A stretch of DNA of 64,000 bases from Platycnemis pennipes. Its lineage: Eukaryota; Arthropoda; Insecta; Odonata; Platycnemididae. The notes under the pieces are model-generated. The model was not told where the DNA came from, ran no database searches, and worked only from the letters and a program-made list of their open reading frames with translations. Shown in pieces: positions 33,620 through 44,134 of this stretch; the first letter of the stretch is position 1, and each line of letters begins with the position of its first letter. The stretch lies in contig OW121854.1 of assembly GCA_933228895.1 (NCBI GenBank), positions 53,734,609-53,798,608 of the forward strand, read 5' to 3'. The position numbers and the translations under genes were made by a program.

Positions 33620-33890
33620 CTGGTTGTTAAAGTCTTCCATCTTCCAAATACTGAAATCTCAACCACCGACGGTATGTATTACGCAGCTTCCACCGAAAAC
33701 TGTCAATGAAAATATTCTTCGCTGCAACAGTCTCTCTATAATATATTCATCTAAATAACCTAAAAAGCAGATGAAAGATTTAATAGTTTTCTTGGAGGAA
33801 AATAAGTAGACTCGAAGATATCTTAGGAGAGACCTATAGAGACGTTAAAAAATGTTGGTATGAATCTCTGTTATTAAAACAGCCCCGTGG
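33620..33890 (+). repeat. dispersed repeat, copy 1
   Basis: Aligns with 35,140-35,385 in the same orientation, 1.5 kb away. Shared landmarks are 'gatgaaa.at.taat.gttt', 'ggaggaaaataag', 'agagacgttaaaaa' and 'aaacctcagt / gaatctctgt'. Diverged; no coding frame. Class unknown. Confidence 0.65.
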
Positions 33891-35139
33891 GTTTTTACTA
33901 AACTGATGATGATTCTTTCTCATTTGGGACTACTCCAATTTATTTTAGAATATTAAGCATTAAATTGTAAATCACGCTGCGTAAAGACTTGCCCTTATGC
34001 AGAATTTTTTGCTGCTAAAAATCACTTTACAAAAGCTAAAAGCCATGTTTAGTAATATATTTTTTTAGGTTGCTCTATCAATAAACGCAATTTTATTCAT
34101 ATTTCCCAAATCCGCGCAACCAGTAACCCTAAGAATATTCTTATCACCTACAAAACTGTACCAAATAATGAAAATGATATTCCACATGGAAATTTAATTA
34201 ACATTCACTCCAATGAAATGCACTAATAAGAGAATGGAAAATGAATAATTACCTTCATACTTAATTATTTAATTTAATTTCATTATTATATATGGGAATA
34301 TTCGCCTAATTCAAAAACATTGGGAATATTTTCCTTATTTATTTATGCTTTCATATTTCCAAGAGTTGTTTTATCACGAATAACCCACCATAAAATTAAA
34401 TTCTTGTACAAAATTAAGTAGTTTTCTCTAATTTTATTATTTAAAAGACTATTTTGCTATGCCTTAAAAAACTACGGTTTACGCAATAAAAAGAATACAA
34501 CAAAGCCAATTATTTTTTTTTTAATCTTAAATTGAAAAAAAACTTGATCAATTGGTTGATAACTGAACTTCGCACTGGTTACATAGGCACAAAATTAAAT
34601 TTTCAATTGCAAAAACCTATTGAATGGAATTCATCTGAAAATATGAATAATATTTTCTTGAATAGCAAAGATTTAAAATATAATATGCCTTCTAATGAAA
34701 CTTCATTTGTAAATTTGGGCGCTTGCTTTAGACGATAAATACAACTAGAGATGCTTGCGTACTACGGTCAGTAAACTTACTTAAATACATCTAATTTTAT
34801 AATGAATTGTTTGTTTGTCTATTTTTCAACTTCAATACACGATATTGAAAATTATTCCATAAACTACATTGTATAATGTAAAACAAATCATTACTTTGAT
34901 TTTACTCTTAATCTCAGCAGATATTACACAATGCAGCAGGAGATACATTTTTCAAGTTCTTCCCAAGAGTTGGCTACAAATTATGTTCAAGTGTTGTCAT
35001 TAACAGTTCTTAGGGGAACTCCGTAATGCACTTTGTTGGCGGTTCAGCTTTCGTTGCCGTTTCAGGAGAATCATTACCACATTTAAAGCTTAACTGTCAG
35101 TAAAATGCATTATGAAGTTTCTCCTGAAAACAATTAAGG

Positions 35140-35385
35140 ACAACATTCCTCGCTACAGCAACCATAGCTCCAAATTTCAAATACTAGCTGTCAAAAATTG
35201 TACGTTTAAGTTAAAATTCAATCTCATTGTTAAAACTGTTTGCCGTTTAACTCATCTAGGCATAGAAAAATTTGGATGAAACATCTAATGGTTTCTGGGA
35301 GGAAAATAAGCCAACTTAGAGAGCTGATTTTGAGAGTAGAGACGTTAAAAATGTGGGTTTAAACCTCAGTATGGAATGGCGTCAA
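35140..35385 (+). repeat. dispersed repeat, copy 2
   Basis: Second copy of the repeat at 33.6-33.9 kb, containing 'gggaggaaaataagcc' and 'agagacgttaaaaatg'. The two may be independent insertions or an old segmental duplication. Confidence 0.65.
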
Positions 35386-35389
35386 AACA

Positions 35390-36435
35390 TAGTACGGGAA
35401 GAAAGGTGATAAAAATAGAAAGGCTGATTTCACCATCTTTGAGGGGAAAAGAAATAGGTAACATACGCAAAGAAGAAAACAAAAGATGAATAAACGGGCA
35501 TGATAAATGAGCGGCGTGTTTGAGAGAATGAAAATTTAAAAGAGTGATAGCTTAGAACAGATGAAAATCTGATAAGATGTTTTGATGGGTGAAACAGAAA
35601 GGAGAACTTTACGTAAGCGGGTGAGAGGAGGGAAATAGACCGTTTGAATGGGATAATAGAATGTAGGATAGATATGAAATCAAAGTACATCATTTGGACG
35701 GTATTTTTTTCGTGTCATAAGAAAACATTAAGAGGAAGTAATTAATACTCCTTTTTCTTCTATTCCTTCATAACATTAATTAGTGTAGATTAATGCATAA
35801 ATATTGAATAAAATATTGATAAATGATTCTAAAGCTGCTTTTAAAAAATAGATAACAGCATGAAAACTGAAATTTTTCAATTATGTGATATATTTGTTGA
35901 GACAATGCTCAATAGTAAAACCCATAGAAAATTGATGCATCGAATAATTTGAATTTTAAATAATTTATTTTTTAAAGTCATTGAAAAAATTGATGCTCAA
36001 ACATGTAAATTAACGAGAAGGATGTTTCTATATAATATTCTGCCAAACGCGAAAATTTTCAACGTGACAGTTGCATGATACTAACAATTGGGATTTTAAA
36101 TCATGGTGAATAAAATTTGCGTTTATTTCAGCAATTTGAGTATCAATATTTGAGTTTATCTTAGGTACTCTTCATTAAAAATTGAAAAAATTTTGGAAAT
36201 TAACACTTCAGCCATTAATTGAAGAATGCTATCCGGCCAGATATTTTACTCTTCAATCAAACAATGACTAACCTCATCAGCATGTCTACGAGTCGCGACC
36301 ACATTGAGCGTACTTTCCAGATTGGTTGTTCAAATTAAGGGGAGGGAAGCAATTTTGTGATCATTACGAACAGTACGCAAATCGGTAATGAATAAACAAA
36401 TTAAACCTACGCTTCACCACTAAACCATAGGTTGA
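35390..36435. other. gene-free stretch
   Basis: AT-rich DNA with a purine-rich top strand around 35,430-35,680 (which opens a Phe/Ser-rich minus frame). Nothing recognised. Confidence 0.55.
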
Positions 36436-36439
36436 AGTG

Positions 36440-36930
36440 ATTGCTCAGCAGGCGGTGCATTGACCTCAGCAGCGCGAAAACCAAAAGGCATTTCTTTTAG
36501 CGGAAAGAGAGATAACGCAGGTAAACAGAAGAGAATAAAGGAGAATGCAGGCAGGAAGGAGTTCGCAAAAAAGAGACCAATGGAAGAGACGTGGTGTGGA
36601 AAAGGAGAAGATGGGCCCGGAGGAGCGCGGTGGAAGTGCGGTGACTCGGAGGGAATAAAAAGTGGAGCGGGGGAGGGGAATGGTGGGACCTCCAAACGAG
36701 TCGGACGGGAAAATGCCGCCGAGGTCGGTCCCGCCGCTCGAAAATAGAAAATTAGCGGGAAAAGAGAGTAGGGGAACACTGTGGGGGAGGGGGTGCTAGG
36801 ATATAAATAGGGATGAAGAGGACCAGGGCCAAATGAACGGAATCAGGTTGAGACGGGGCGTAGAGGAGCGCCTTCTCGTTGTAGTAGTTATTGGAGAAGG
36901 TGACGGACAGCATTTGAGCATGAGTAGGAT
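36440..36930. promoter_or_regulatory. GC-rich purine island
   Basis: Top strand is G/A-rich with frequent CpG (about 36,440-36,760, for example the CGGGAAAATGCCGCCGAGG stretch). Frames are open on both strands (minus 36,420-36,779; plus 36,460-36,747) and give low-complexity Pro/Ser/Phe or Lys/Gly products. It abuts the 0.55-kb repeat that starts near 36,940. Candidate unmethylated island; no gene seen. Confidence 0.4.
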
Positions 36931-36939
36931 AATTTCAGG

Positions 36940-37480
36940 GAATGAATGGGGTCGTTTACCATATTTTTTATTGACGAATCTCATAGAGTTTGTAAAATAA
37001 AAAGACTCGTATTCTTCCATTTTTTGATCCGTCAATTATTTCTCGAGTTTATAAGCGGCGAAAAACTGATGTTTTTAAACCTTTCGGAAAAGTGGGCGTG
37101 GTTCTCTTGACGTATAACGACTTCGTCCAATCACAACTGAGCCCGCGAGGCTATTTTGCCTTATCGCAATGGGGGGAACACAGCTGACTCTGCCAATCGG
37201 ACAGTTGCGACATCATCTGTGCGAGCAGACCTTCCGAGAATCCCCCTCCACTCCCTCCCCTTCCCATAATAGCAGTCAAGGACGGGAGGAAAATGACGTC
37301 AATGTTATCACAGCAGCTTTTTCGGTGGGCGTCACCTTTTGCTTATTTTAATTTTTGATTTATGAGTGAATGGTTGTGGTTAAAAGATTATTTTTTTCAC
37401 TATAATTCTAGTTTTGTTTCCATATAACGATTTCGTGTACAAAATTGCGATTTCGGTTCCAAATTCCATTATGGGTGGAA
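36940..37480 (+). repeat. 0.55-kb GC-rich dispersed repeat, copy A
   Basis: Aligns along its length with 45,456-46,000 in the same orientation, 8.5 kb away. Shared landmarks include 'agagtttgtaaaataaaaa', 'TTATTTCTCGAG', 'GTGGGCGTGG / ATGGGCGTGG', 'CCAATCACAACTGAGCCCGC', 'GTGCGAGCAGACCTTC' and 'GTGGGCGTCACC'. Repeated GGGCGTGG and TGACGTCA-type motifs resemble Sp1/KLF and CREB/ATF binding sites. No coding frame or pol III box is evident, and copy A lacks the G run of copy B. Unidentified family, possibly a non-autonomous element or LTR fragment. Confidence 0.8.
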
Positions 37481-37529
37481 AGAAACCCGGCGTCGATTAA
37501 GCTAGTTAAAGTCGCCAATGCTTCTACGG

Positions 37530-37690
37530 TTTACCAACGGGTGGAGAAATACACTAGAATCACTCACTAAATAACACTCCATTGTGGAACAGTATGTCAA
37601 TGAGACGTATCTTCCACTGCCTAGATTTGAACCCTGACCGTCAGAATCAGAGGCCAGTATTTGAGCGACCTCACCTGCTCGACTGTTCTT
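37530..37690 (-). mobile_element. probable tRNA-derived SINE head
   Basis: On the minus strand GGTCGCTCAAATACTGGCCT is followed by the B-box-like GGGTTCAAATCTAGG (about 37,634-37,620). Spacing between the two fits a tRNA-like pol III promoter. The body downstream (to about 37,530) does not clearly match the other SINEs here. Confidence 0.45.
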
Positions 37691-38157
37691 CAGGTCCCAA
37701 GGGCTCCAATCTAGAGAGAGGAAATTCTTTTTCGGAAGGAATCCCTGTCAATTCTGTGATGGATTTTAAATATTTCAAAAACTCAATTGGAAGATGCATA
37801 TGCTCAGTAGAACTATAAACATTCCATGTAGGTACTGAGGTATAAGACCAAAGTTGAGAGCGTACCTTCGTTCCCTTCCGATTGCAGTTTTTGAACTTTC
37901 CTCCCAAACGTAAGCACTTTTAGTGATCATGCTGAGTCCAAGTTTGATTCCCGATGGAGACAGATTTTTCATACATCTCTCTCTTACTATGGAAAGCAAA
38001 TACACTGCAGGTAAGCCGGATGAAATTTTAAAAGTAGCTATTTTGGCACCTTTCATAAAGCGTTATGTACTGTTGAATTCGGGTACCGTTTTAGCCATAT
38101 TTTCCTTCGTAAAAAATCTCACCAAGCAGTATTATGCCCATACACTTGAATATTGTA

Positions 38158-38350
38158 AATTGGAGGGGTGGACGGGGGCATTTTGGAGCCCCTCTGGCAC
38201 TTAGACTTCTTTAGATCCATTTTGCCAACCCACATTTAACCTGCCCGTCACTTGCAGACAGGAGACAAGAGCACCACGGTAGAGGTATGGAGGGGGGCCA
38301 CCTATTCAACCTCCGTCCGGACCCAGCGTTGGTTAACTTCGGTCAAGTAC
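38158..38350 (+). mobile_element. SINE-like repeat, copy 2
   Basis: Matches the reverse complement of 10,290-10,505, with the same order of blocks (CTCTGGCAC, CTTTAGATCCAT, GACAAGAGCACC, CGGTAGAGGTATGG). Noncoding. Confidence 0.65.
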
Positions 38351-38479
38351 TAATAAGTAGTACTAGTAAGTGTAGGTGAAGACTTCACACACACTTAAAT
38401 GGCACAAGTGATTTCAGCCATAGATCTCCTTTCTAGTAACATAAAACACCATCAAATCGCAGCTCAGAAAGAAAACGGG

Positions 38480-38840
38480 TTAGGACACACTCAAAAGCCG
38501 TATGTTTGGCGGAGGAGCGAAAAAAGTTAGAAATACGTGGGAAAAGTAAGATTGGTAAGGGACTGTCGGGGACACGTAGGGGCGGATGAGTCGGGGGAAA
38601 TACGTCGGGGGAGGATGGAGGGGAAGGGGTTGGAAGACTGACGTAAACATCCGTGGAAGGATGGGGACCTGGCACGCTTCGCTGCTGTGCGCCGGCAGTG
38701 CCTCGATTTTCTGGCAAACGTGAAAAGCGACGAGCTATTAATTTTGCCAGAAACTCTTCGGTGTAACTATGGCCGTTAGAATTAAGCCAGCCTTTGAAAT
38801 AATACTCAATCTGCTGCGGAGGAATCACGATAACAAGGGC
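38480..38840. promoter_or_regulatory. GC-rich purine-biased island
   Basis: The top strand has runs such as CGGGGGAGGATGGAGGGG around 38,590-38,625 and several CpG. The minus strand opens a 131-codon frame (38,433-38,828) that is Pro/Ser-rich in the middle but ordinary at its ends; no domain. Candidate island; coding potential uncertain. Confidence 0.35.
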
Positions 38841-38849
38841 CCATAAAAC

Positions 38850-40830
38850 CCTTGCTTATGTTTAAGGAGGGACCTGTTGGAGGGAAATTGAGAGTGAAAC
38901 TACCTTTATGCAATTAGTGCAACTAATTATTTTCCCTCAGGCTACTTTTATTGAGGTCAAAAAGTTAATACTAATTGTATCTCTCGAAATAAACCTTGGT
39001 TTAAATATAGTAAAAGATTCACAACATGTTCAAGTGTGACAACAGCAACATAAAAACAAAAGGTTTATGCCCAGGATTAAACAGTGATCAATTACTCCAA
39101 GTTATGAAAATATTTAAACATATAAGTTATTTGTTTTCTACTGGTGCACGTCGATCTAAATGGACACTACCTTCTTGATTGAATAAATTTTTATAGCAAT
39201 ATATTCTAAATTAAATCTAAATTCAATTCAATATATTTTACTTAGTGTACTTCTATAGTCCCTCATACTTCCTACCTGCCATCATTCCATTCAAACTGCC
39301 CGTTCTTTTCCTTCTTCTAATCCGCTTACCCAACATTATTCCCTCAATCACGGGTTTCAAAACCTTTATTCCCTTCCACAAACAGACTTTCGGCTTTGCT
39401 CCTTATTTTATTTCCTCCGACTACTAATAGTAATTCACTGTTCATAATCTTCTATAAAAATTACAATTTGGAAAACTAATATCCTTTCTGTTCAAACACA
39501 AAAGCATTTTGTCCAGATCTTACGTAGAAAAATTAAATTTGTGAAATAAGTAGGTAATTTGTAGTGAATTATCCATCATCAATTAAACATCACCCCTACT
39601 AGATGGAAACTCATCACTGGGTAGCGAAAATACCATCACATGTGGTGAAAAAATGCAATGGTGATATAGCAAGGGATAAAACTTGTGGAGGGGGGCAGTG
39701 TGTCTGAAAGAGAAAGCGGGGAAAAGGACATGAAAAGAATCTCAGGTTGAAAGATGCTGCAAGAAAAGTAGCTGGATGGGAGGGAGCGGTGGTTTCTAAG
39801 GTGGACAGATGAAAGAAACTGGATGATGAAAGGAGAAGGGGTGGGAGGGACCTGTGGAGATGGTTAATACATTTTAATTGAGTGGACTTCCCCATTTCCC
39901 GCGAGACACTCCTGACTTTAAATTAGAGCTCTCCAACTAAAACTCTTCCACCGCTCTTTACCTTCTTTTCTCCTTTCATTCCATGCGTTTCTTGGCTGCC
40001 AGAATGGGGAAGAGATATGAGAGAAGTCCTATGTCATCCTCTTAAATCGCCCTAAAACCAGTATTCGAAGGCGACTCCCACCAAAAGTTTTTATCTTGAC
40101 AAACATGAAATACATATTGAAAGAGCAGAGGATAATACTAAGGTAAACTTCGATCAATATTCCAAAGAGAGAAGGGCTCTTATATCTGAAAATCTAGAAA
40201 ACAGCAATGCACGAAATATATTATGAATAACCGAGAAGTTATAACCAAGTAAATAACCGATAAAGAAGTTATAGCTGCTGTGAAAATTTCACCATACCGG
40301 GTAACAAATCTGCTTGCAGCTGGAAATAGGAGCTTGGAAGAGAACACGAGCAATATGTTGAACCTGTTTTATATTGACAAAGTGGTAAAGAGATATGGGT
40401 GGTAATAACTACACGGAAGTGAAGGCTGGAAGCCCTTGAAATATGAAATTACTGTGAAATGATTGCGATGAAACAGTTTAGAGTGGAAACAATTAAGTTC
40501 TCAGAAAAAATTGATACAAAGATAATTCTGCTAATAGCTTTGAAAATAAGGTGAGATAATATTATCGGTCGTCCGATAGTGTCCCTTGAATGGGAAGGGA
40601 TTAAGCTAACTGTGGCGTAGAGCGTAGTTCATTGAATATTACCATTTATTTTTTATCCTATCCATCAAAATTTATTTTGTCTCTACCTTAAACCTCCACC
40701 GTATAAGAGAACTTAAATAAATATTTGAGTTAGTTTTAATTCGTTGTCGTCATTTTCAAAATTTTTTTACTATTGCACCCATTACAACCAAATATCATGC
40801 ATATCTTGCCTAAATACAATAAGAGCAACA
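38850..40830. other. gene-free stretch with purine-rich patch
   Basis: AT-rich DNA. A purine-rich top-strand patch lies at about 39,640-39,860 and opens a Ser/Pro-rich minus frame (39,614-39,895). No gene, RNA or repeat was recognised. Confidence 0.5.
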
Positions 40831-40844
40831 GTAGAAATTGGTAT

Positions 40845-41660
40845 CAAAGGCAACACGGTGAATGGCGAAGAAAAAAAACATGCTAAGGTTTGCTGATGAC
40901 ATTGCAGTAGTAGCAGAAAGTCGAGAGGGCCTGCCAGAATCCCTAACCACAATGGATTCAAGGATATAATATAAGCATCAACAAGAAGAATACTAAAATC
41001 CTATTGTTCGGAAGAGAGAAGCTTAGAGCAAATATCACAAATCGAGGATTGAAATTGGAACAAGTGGAGAACTTCACCTACCTCGGCAGCACTATTACAT
41101 GGGATGGAAGAAGCTCGACGGACATCAAGCGAAGAATAGCTCAAGCTAAGGAGCCTTTTATGAAGACAATACAACTTCTGCGCTTATAGAACCTACGGCT
41201 GCAAACAAGGAAGAACTTCATCAAAACATTCGTATGGAGCGTGGCACTTTATGGATCAGGGACATTGTACATCGGGAAAGTAGACCAACTAAGAATTGAA
41301 TCCTTCGAAACATGGTGCTGGAGACGAATGTTATAGATTAAATAGACAGATAAAGTGAGGAACGGAGTGGTGTACAGAAGAGCAGACAAAGAAAGGACAA
41401 GATGGAAAACCCTACGGCAAAGAAGAGCCAGATGGATTGGACACACCTTGAGACACAATGAATTAGTTTTAAATATAATAGAAGGGAAGATTGAAGGGAA
41501 GGTCCCGCGATGAAGACCAAGGGACAAAAATATAGGGCAAATAAAGAAGGAGGTGAAAGAGAAAACATACCAGGGCGTGAGGGAATTAACACTGAATAGG
41601 GCAAAATGGAGGGCTACAGTAAACCAATCCTAGGATTGAAATACTGATGATGATGATTGT
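40845..41660 (+). mobile_element. 5'-truncated RTE-clade LINE
   Basis: The copy starts inside the RT palm: MLRFADDIAVVAESREGL (FADD codons at 40,889-40,900, both catalytic Asp kept). It continues with LKLEQVENFTYLGSTITWDG and RRIAQAKEPFMKTIQLL, then after a stop RKNFIKTFVWSVALYGSG, FETWCWRRML, then after further stops RWKTLRQRRARWIGHTLRHN. It ends with a WRATVNQS*-type C-terminus, the perfect palindrome CAATCCTAGGATTG (41,635-41,648) and a short ATGATGATGATT tail. It is the same family as the minus-strand copy at 26.8-29.5 kb but clearly diverged from it. At least four stop codons or frameshifts make it inactive. Confidence 0.93.
41004..41189 (+). pseudogene. RTE post-RT fragment
   Basis: The longest open part (61 codons) of the RTE copy at 40.8-41.7 kb. 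It covers the segment after the catalytic box up to a premature stop where the intact protein would read on into LRLQTRKNFIKTF. It is homologous to residues about 17-55 of the 26,930-27,511 frame. Confidence 0.9.
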
Positions 41661-41699
41661 GTAATGAAAATATTCACTTAGAGAATAAAGAATGAGGAG

Positions 41700-41815
41700 A
41701 ATGGCCGAAAATAGCAAATGATGTAATATGGAGAAGTCAAATAAATAGGGCAAGGCTAGCTGAAAGAAGAACTAAGTGGAGATCTGCGTCAAAACATTCT
41801 CAGAATTTATGGCTA
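41700..41815 (+). mobile_element. second RTE tail fragment
   Basis: Following the first RTE copy, the sequence 'aagtggagatctgcgtcaaaacattc' reads KWRSASKHS, the position of the WRAAS-type C-terminus. Weak further similarity precedes it. Probably a separate short tail or a partial tandem copy. Confidence 0.45.
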
Positions 41816-41849
41816 TTAATGATTAACTTGGATTTCGGTGGGTTTCTGG

Positions 41850-42215
41850 AGGGGGAGGGGAAGATAATTGTCTGCAGTTAGAGGTCCAGTGAAGGTCAAA
41901 TGGAGAGAAGTGTGCGAAGGTTTTTGCGGGGGCTTCGAAGGGTTAGCGTGGGTGAAATTGAGAGGTTTGGAGGGCGCCACGCTGATGACGTTGTTCCGCG
42001 TGTGTCTCCCTCCGTTCCCTCGAAGAGTTTCCGTCCGTCGAAAAACGCACGGCGTCGTGTCCCGCGAGTTTTGGAACATCGAACTTCTACCGGGCTTGGG
42101 TCGGTTCTGCCACGCTGTTCCACCGTACACGGCTTCATTTGCGGCTAATAGAGTGACAGGTTGGACCTACAAATGTATTTCACACCGTTCCATGGGAAGA
42201 AGGAGCTAGATGCGT
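41850..42215. promoter_or_regulatory. CpG-rich island
   Basis: Dense in CpG, especially 41,970-42,130 (for example TTCCGCGTGTG, CGTCCGTCGAAAAACGC and TCCCGCGAG). Frames are open on both strands (plus 41,868-42,209 and 41,900-42,148; minus 41,896-42,138 and 41,816-42,130) with no domain and mutual overlap. Unlike the pyrimidine islands it has no strong strand bias. A promoter or first exon of an unseen gene is possible; no TATA box was found. Confidence 0.4.
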
Positions 42216-42632
42216 CATCGCCTCTCCAGCTCCCTTCATCTCGAATATTAATTACTCTTTACACACTTAAATCGACCAATTTTTTCCAAAGAATTATGTC
42301 CGATTGTTCTGATAGTTCACCGGTCTAATTTTACTAGCCAATTTTTAAAGATATCTACTTGTTCTTCTAACTAACTTTTTCTGCTAACGTTATTCTGTAT
42401 CACCTAGATTTATATACATAGTACTTTATATAGAAACCTACACAACATTCGTACTTTAGGTGGGAGTTAAAATCTGCAACCTCTATGTGCCCATCGTTTT
42501 TCATTCACATAAACATAAGCTGGTTGCGGAGAGCGTAAGCGTGTATTCGTCAATGTTCTATTGGTTGAGGAAGCTTTATAAAATGCTCCTGGAGAAATTC
42601 TTGGTTGATAATTTCGCGGGTCATTATGTATG

Positions 42633-43246
42633 TATATTTGTTCTTCGGGTGTAACCAGCGTACTATTACCAGGTGTGATACATGACGTTTCGTGGCCGTT
42701 GCTGGTCACGTGCTGGTTGCAGGTTTCTTCTCGCAAGTTTTTCATGGTATCTCATACACTCCTTCCACTTGCAATGGTGTTGCGTCTTTCGGCAATATAT
42801 CGGTGAAACCGGACGCTCCGTTAAAACCTGCCTAGAAGAATACGAGCGGGCTATTCGACTGGGACAACCCTTAAAATTGGCAGTTGCGTAACATGCAGCC
42901 TTGGGACACGCAATTCACCTCAACCAAACAAAGACAATCGCAAAAGGGAAAATATACAAGCCCCGGCTGATACGCGAAGCTTTGGAAATAAGAAAATGCC
43001 AGCAAAATTACAATAGGGACTGTGGCCTTCAAATCAGCTACACGGGGGACCCTTCTTTGAATCTTAATAAAAATGCTATGACTACCCCTTCCACTCCCAT
43101 CCTTTTCGCACCATGAAATCCCTATATAAACTCCACCAACTCGACAAATACCTCATTTCCTTTGATTAAGGGACCAGCAACGGCCACGAAACGTCAGGTA
43201 TCACACCTGGTAATAGTACGCGGGGTACACCCGAAGAACAAATGTA
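42633..43246 (+). mobile_element. Penelope-like element fragment with inverted arms
   Basis: A 0.6-kb unit with 68-bp inverted arms (42,640-42,707 and 43,172-43,239; 3 mismatches) around a GIY-YIG endonuclease tail. No reverse transcriptase is inside. The arms contain GCCACGAAACGTC (right arm, plus strand), which resembles the GAAAC...GUC core of hammerhead ribozymes known from the terminal repeats of Penelope-like elements. Beyond the arms, 'aaatgctcctggaga' (left, about 42,581) and the reverse of 'tctcctgcagcatttt' (right, about 43,262) extend the inverted similarity, with about 30 extra bases on the left. This is either a PLE cut down by 5' truncation, with one terminal repeat inverted as PLEs often have, or a non-autonomous derivative. 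Confidence 0.85.
42760..43116 (+). pseudogene. Penelope GIY-YIG endonuclease C-terminal domain
   Basis: The reading frame gives RQYIGETGRSVKTCLEEYER, AIRLGQPLKLAVA, a stop at about 42,889, then HAALGHAIHLNQTKT, YKPRLIREALEIRKCQQNYN and RDCGLQISYTGDPSLN, ending at TGA 43,114-43,116. This is the PLE order: YIG with the following GETGRS, the LAVA.HA..GH helix, the invariant Glu in REALEI, and the NRD segment with the last conserved residues. The first half of GIY-YIG is degraded (only CCVFRQ precedes YIG). One in-frame TAA breaks the domain. In intact elements the enzyme nicks target DNA for reverse transcription. A PLE domain decayed differently lies at 4.1-4.5 kb on the other strand; the two share only the motif plan and so are different families. 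Confidence 0.9.
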
Positions 43247-43278
43247 TATCTCCTGCAGCATTTTGTTACACACAATTT

Positions 43279-43510
43279 ATTAGGTTATATCTTGAGAAAC
43301 AATAACCTCATGAAGAAATTCGTCGAGGGAAAAGTGAATGGGAAGAATGGAAGAGGCAGACCACGTGTGAGATATATGAAAGAAGTTGCGAAGAATGTAA
43401 AAGAGAAGAATTGCATTATTTTGAAGAGGTTGGTGGATAGAAGACTCGAGTGGAGGGCTGCATCAATCCAATCTTAGGATTGTTAACTAATGAAGATGAT
43501 GATAACTTTT
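43279..43510 (+). mobile_element. RTE-clade LINE 3' end
   Basis: A clean 3' fragment: GYILRNNNLMKKFVEGKVNG, then GRGRPRVRYMKEVAKNVKE, ending RRLEWRAASIQS and TAG. The 61-codon frame at 43,292-43,477 has no internal stop, so this copy is younger or luckier than the others. The stop lies in the palindrome CAATCTTAGGATTG (43,469-43,482, one mismatch), followed by a GAAGATGATGATAA tail. It begins only about 30 bases past the Penelope arm, so one element may have inserted next to or into the other. Confidence 0.9.
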
Positions 43511-43950
43511 TTATTCTTCTGCTCGGCATACCTCCACCCTTTCATTATTTTATTCCCGCTAACTATTCTTCTTCTTACACTACCCTTCACTACTTGTCCA
43601 TTCTTGCATTATCCTGCAATCCTGGTCGATAAAAATGTCTTCAGTCAACCTTCATTTCTTTCCTACTAAAATTTGTATACTATTTTCTCGTAAATAGACG
43701 AGATAGTATAGGTAACTAAGAATGTCACTTTCACTTCACTGTCACTGAAGACGAAGTAGCCTAAGAAGCCTCTTAAATTTCCATGGACATTGATGATTTA
43801 TTACAAGAGATAGCGACCGCAAACTACCGGGAAATTTTAAGGGTGACAACGGATTCCATTTTACTTCCCATGCGGAAAAAAATCTTCTCAAGATAAATGT
43901 TGCCACCATTCACATAGTATAAATATTGCGTTCGAATTGAAAACAACATA
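43511..43950. other. gene-free spacer
   Basis: A mixed-composition spacer between RTE fragments; the frame at 43,450-43,632 only runs on from the LINE. Nothing recognised. Confidence 0.5.
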
Positions 43951-43955
43951 ATTCA

Positions 43956-44130
43956 TCATCATGAGTAAACTATGTTCCAGGGTTGGTTTGGCGTAGCTCT
44001 AATCTAAATTCGCTAATCGGCTAATGTCTTCATAGTTATATTATTCTTCATATCTTCCACTATTCACTCCCAATATCTACACCGAAGTCTACCATTTTAC
44101 TTTTCACATTCACTTGTCTCTCGACATCTG
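43956..44130 (-). mobile_element. decayed RTE 3' end
   Basis: The plus strand starts with 'catcatcatgag', then 'ggttggtttggcgtagctct', corresponding to the reverse of the RTE tail, palindrome and WRAAS codons seen at 26,806-26,870. The palindrome is degenerate (CCAGGGTTGG). Similarity continues as 'gctaatcggctaatgtcttcata' against 'ctatcggccaacctcttcata' in the intact tail. Old, noncoding. Confidence 0.7.
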
Positions 44131-44134
44131 CATT

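Noticed and set aside
34532..34738. 68-codon frame as a further Penelope or LINE fragment
   Set aside because: Asn/Leu/Lys-rich sequence from AT-rich DNA; I could not align any conserved motif.
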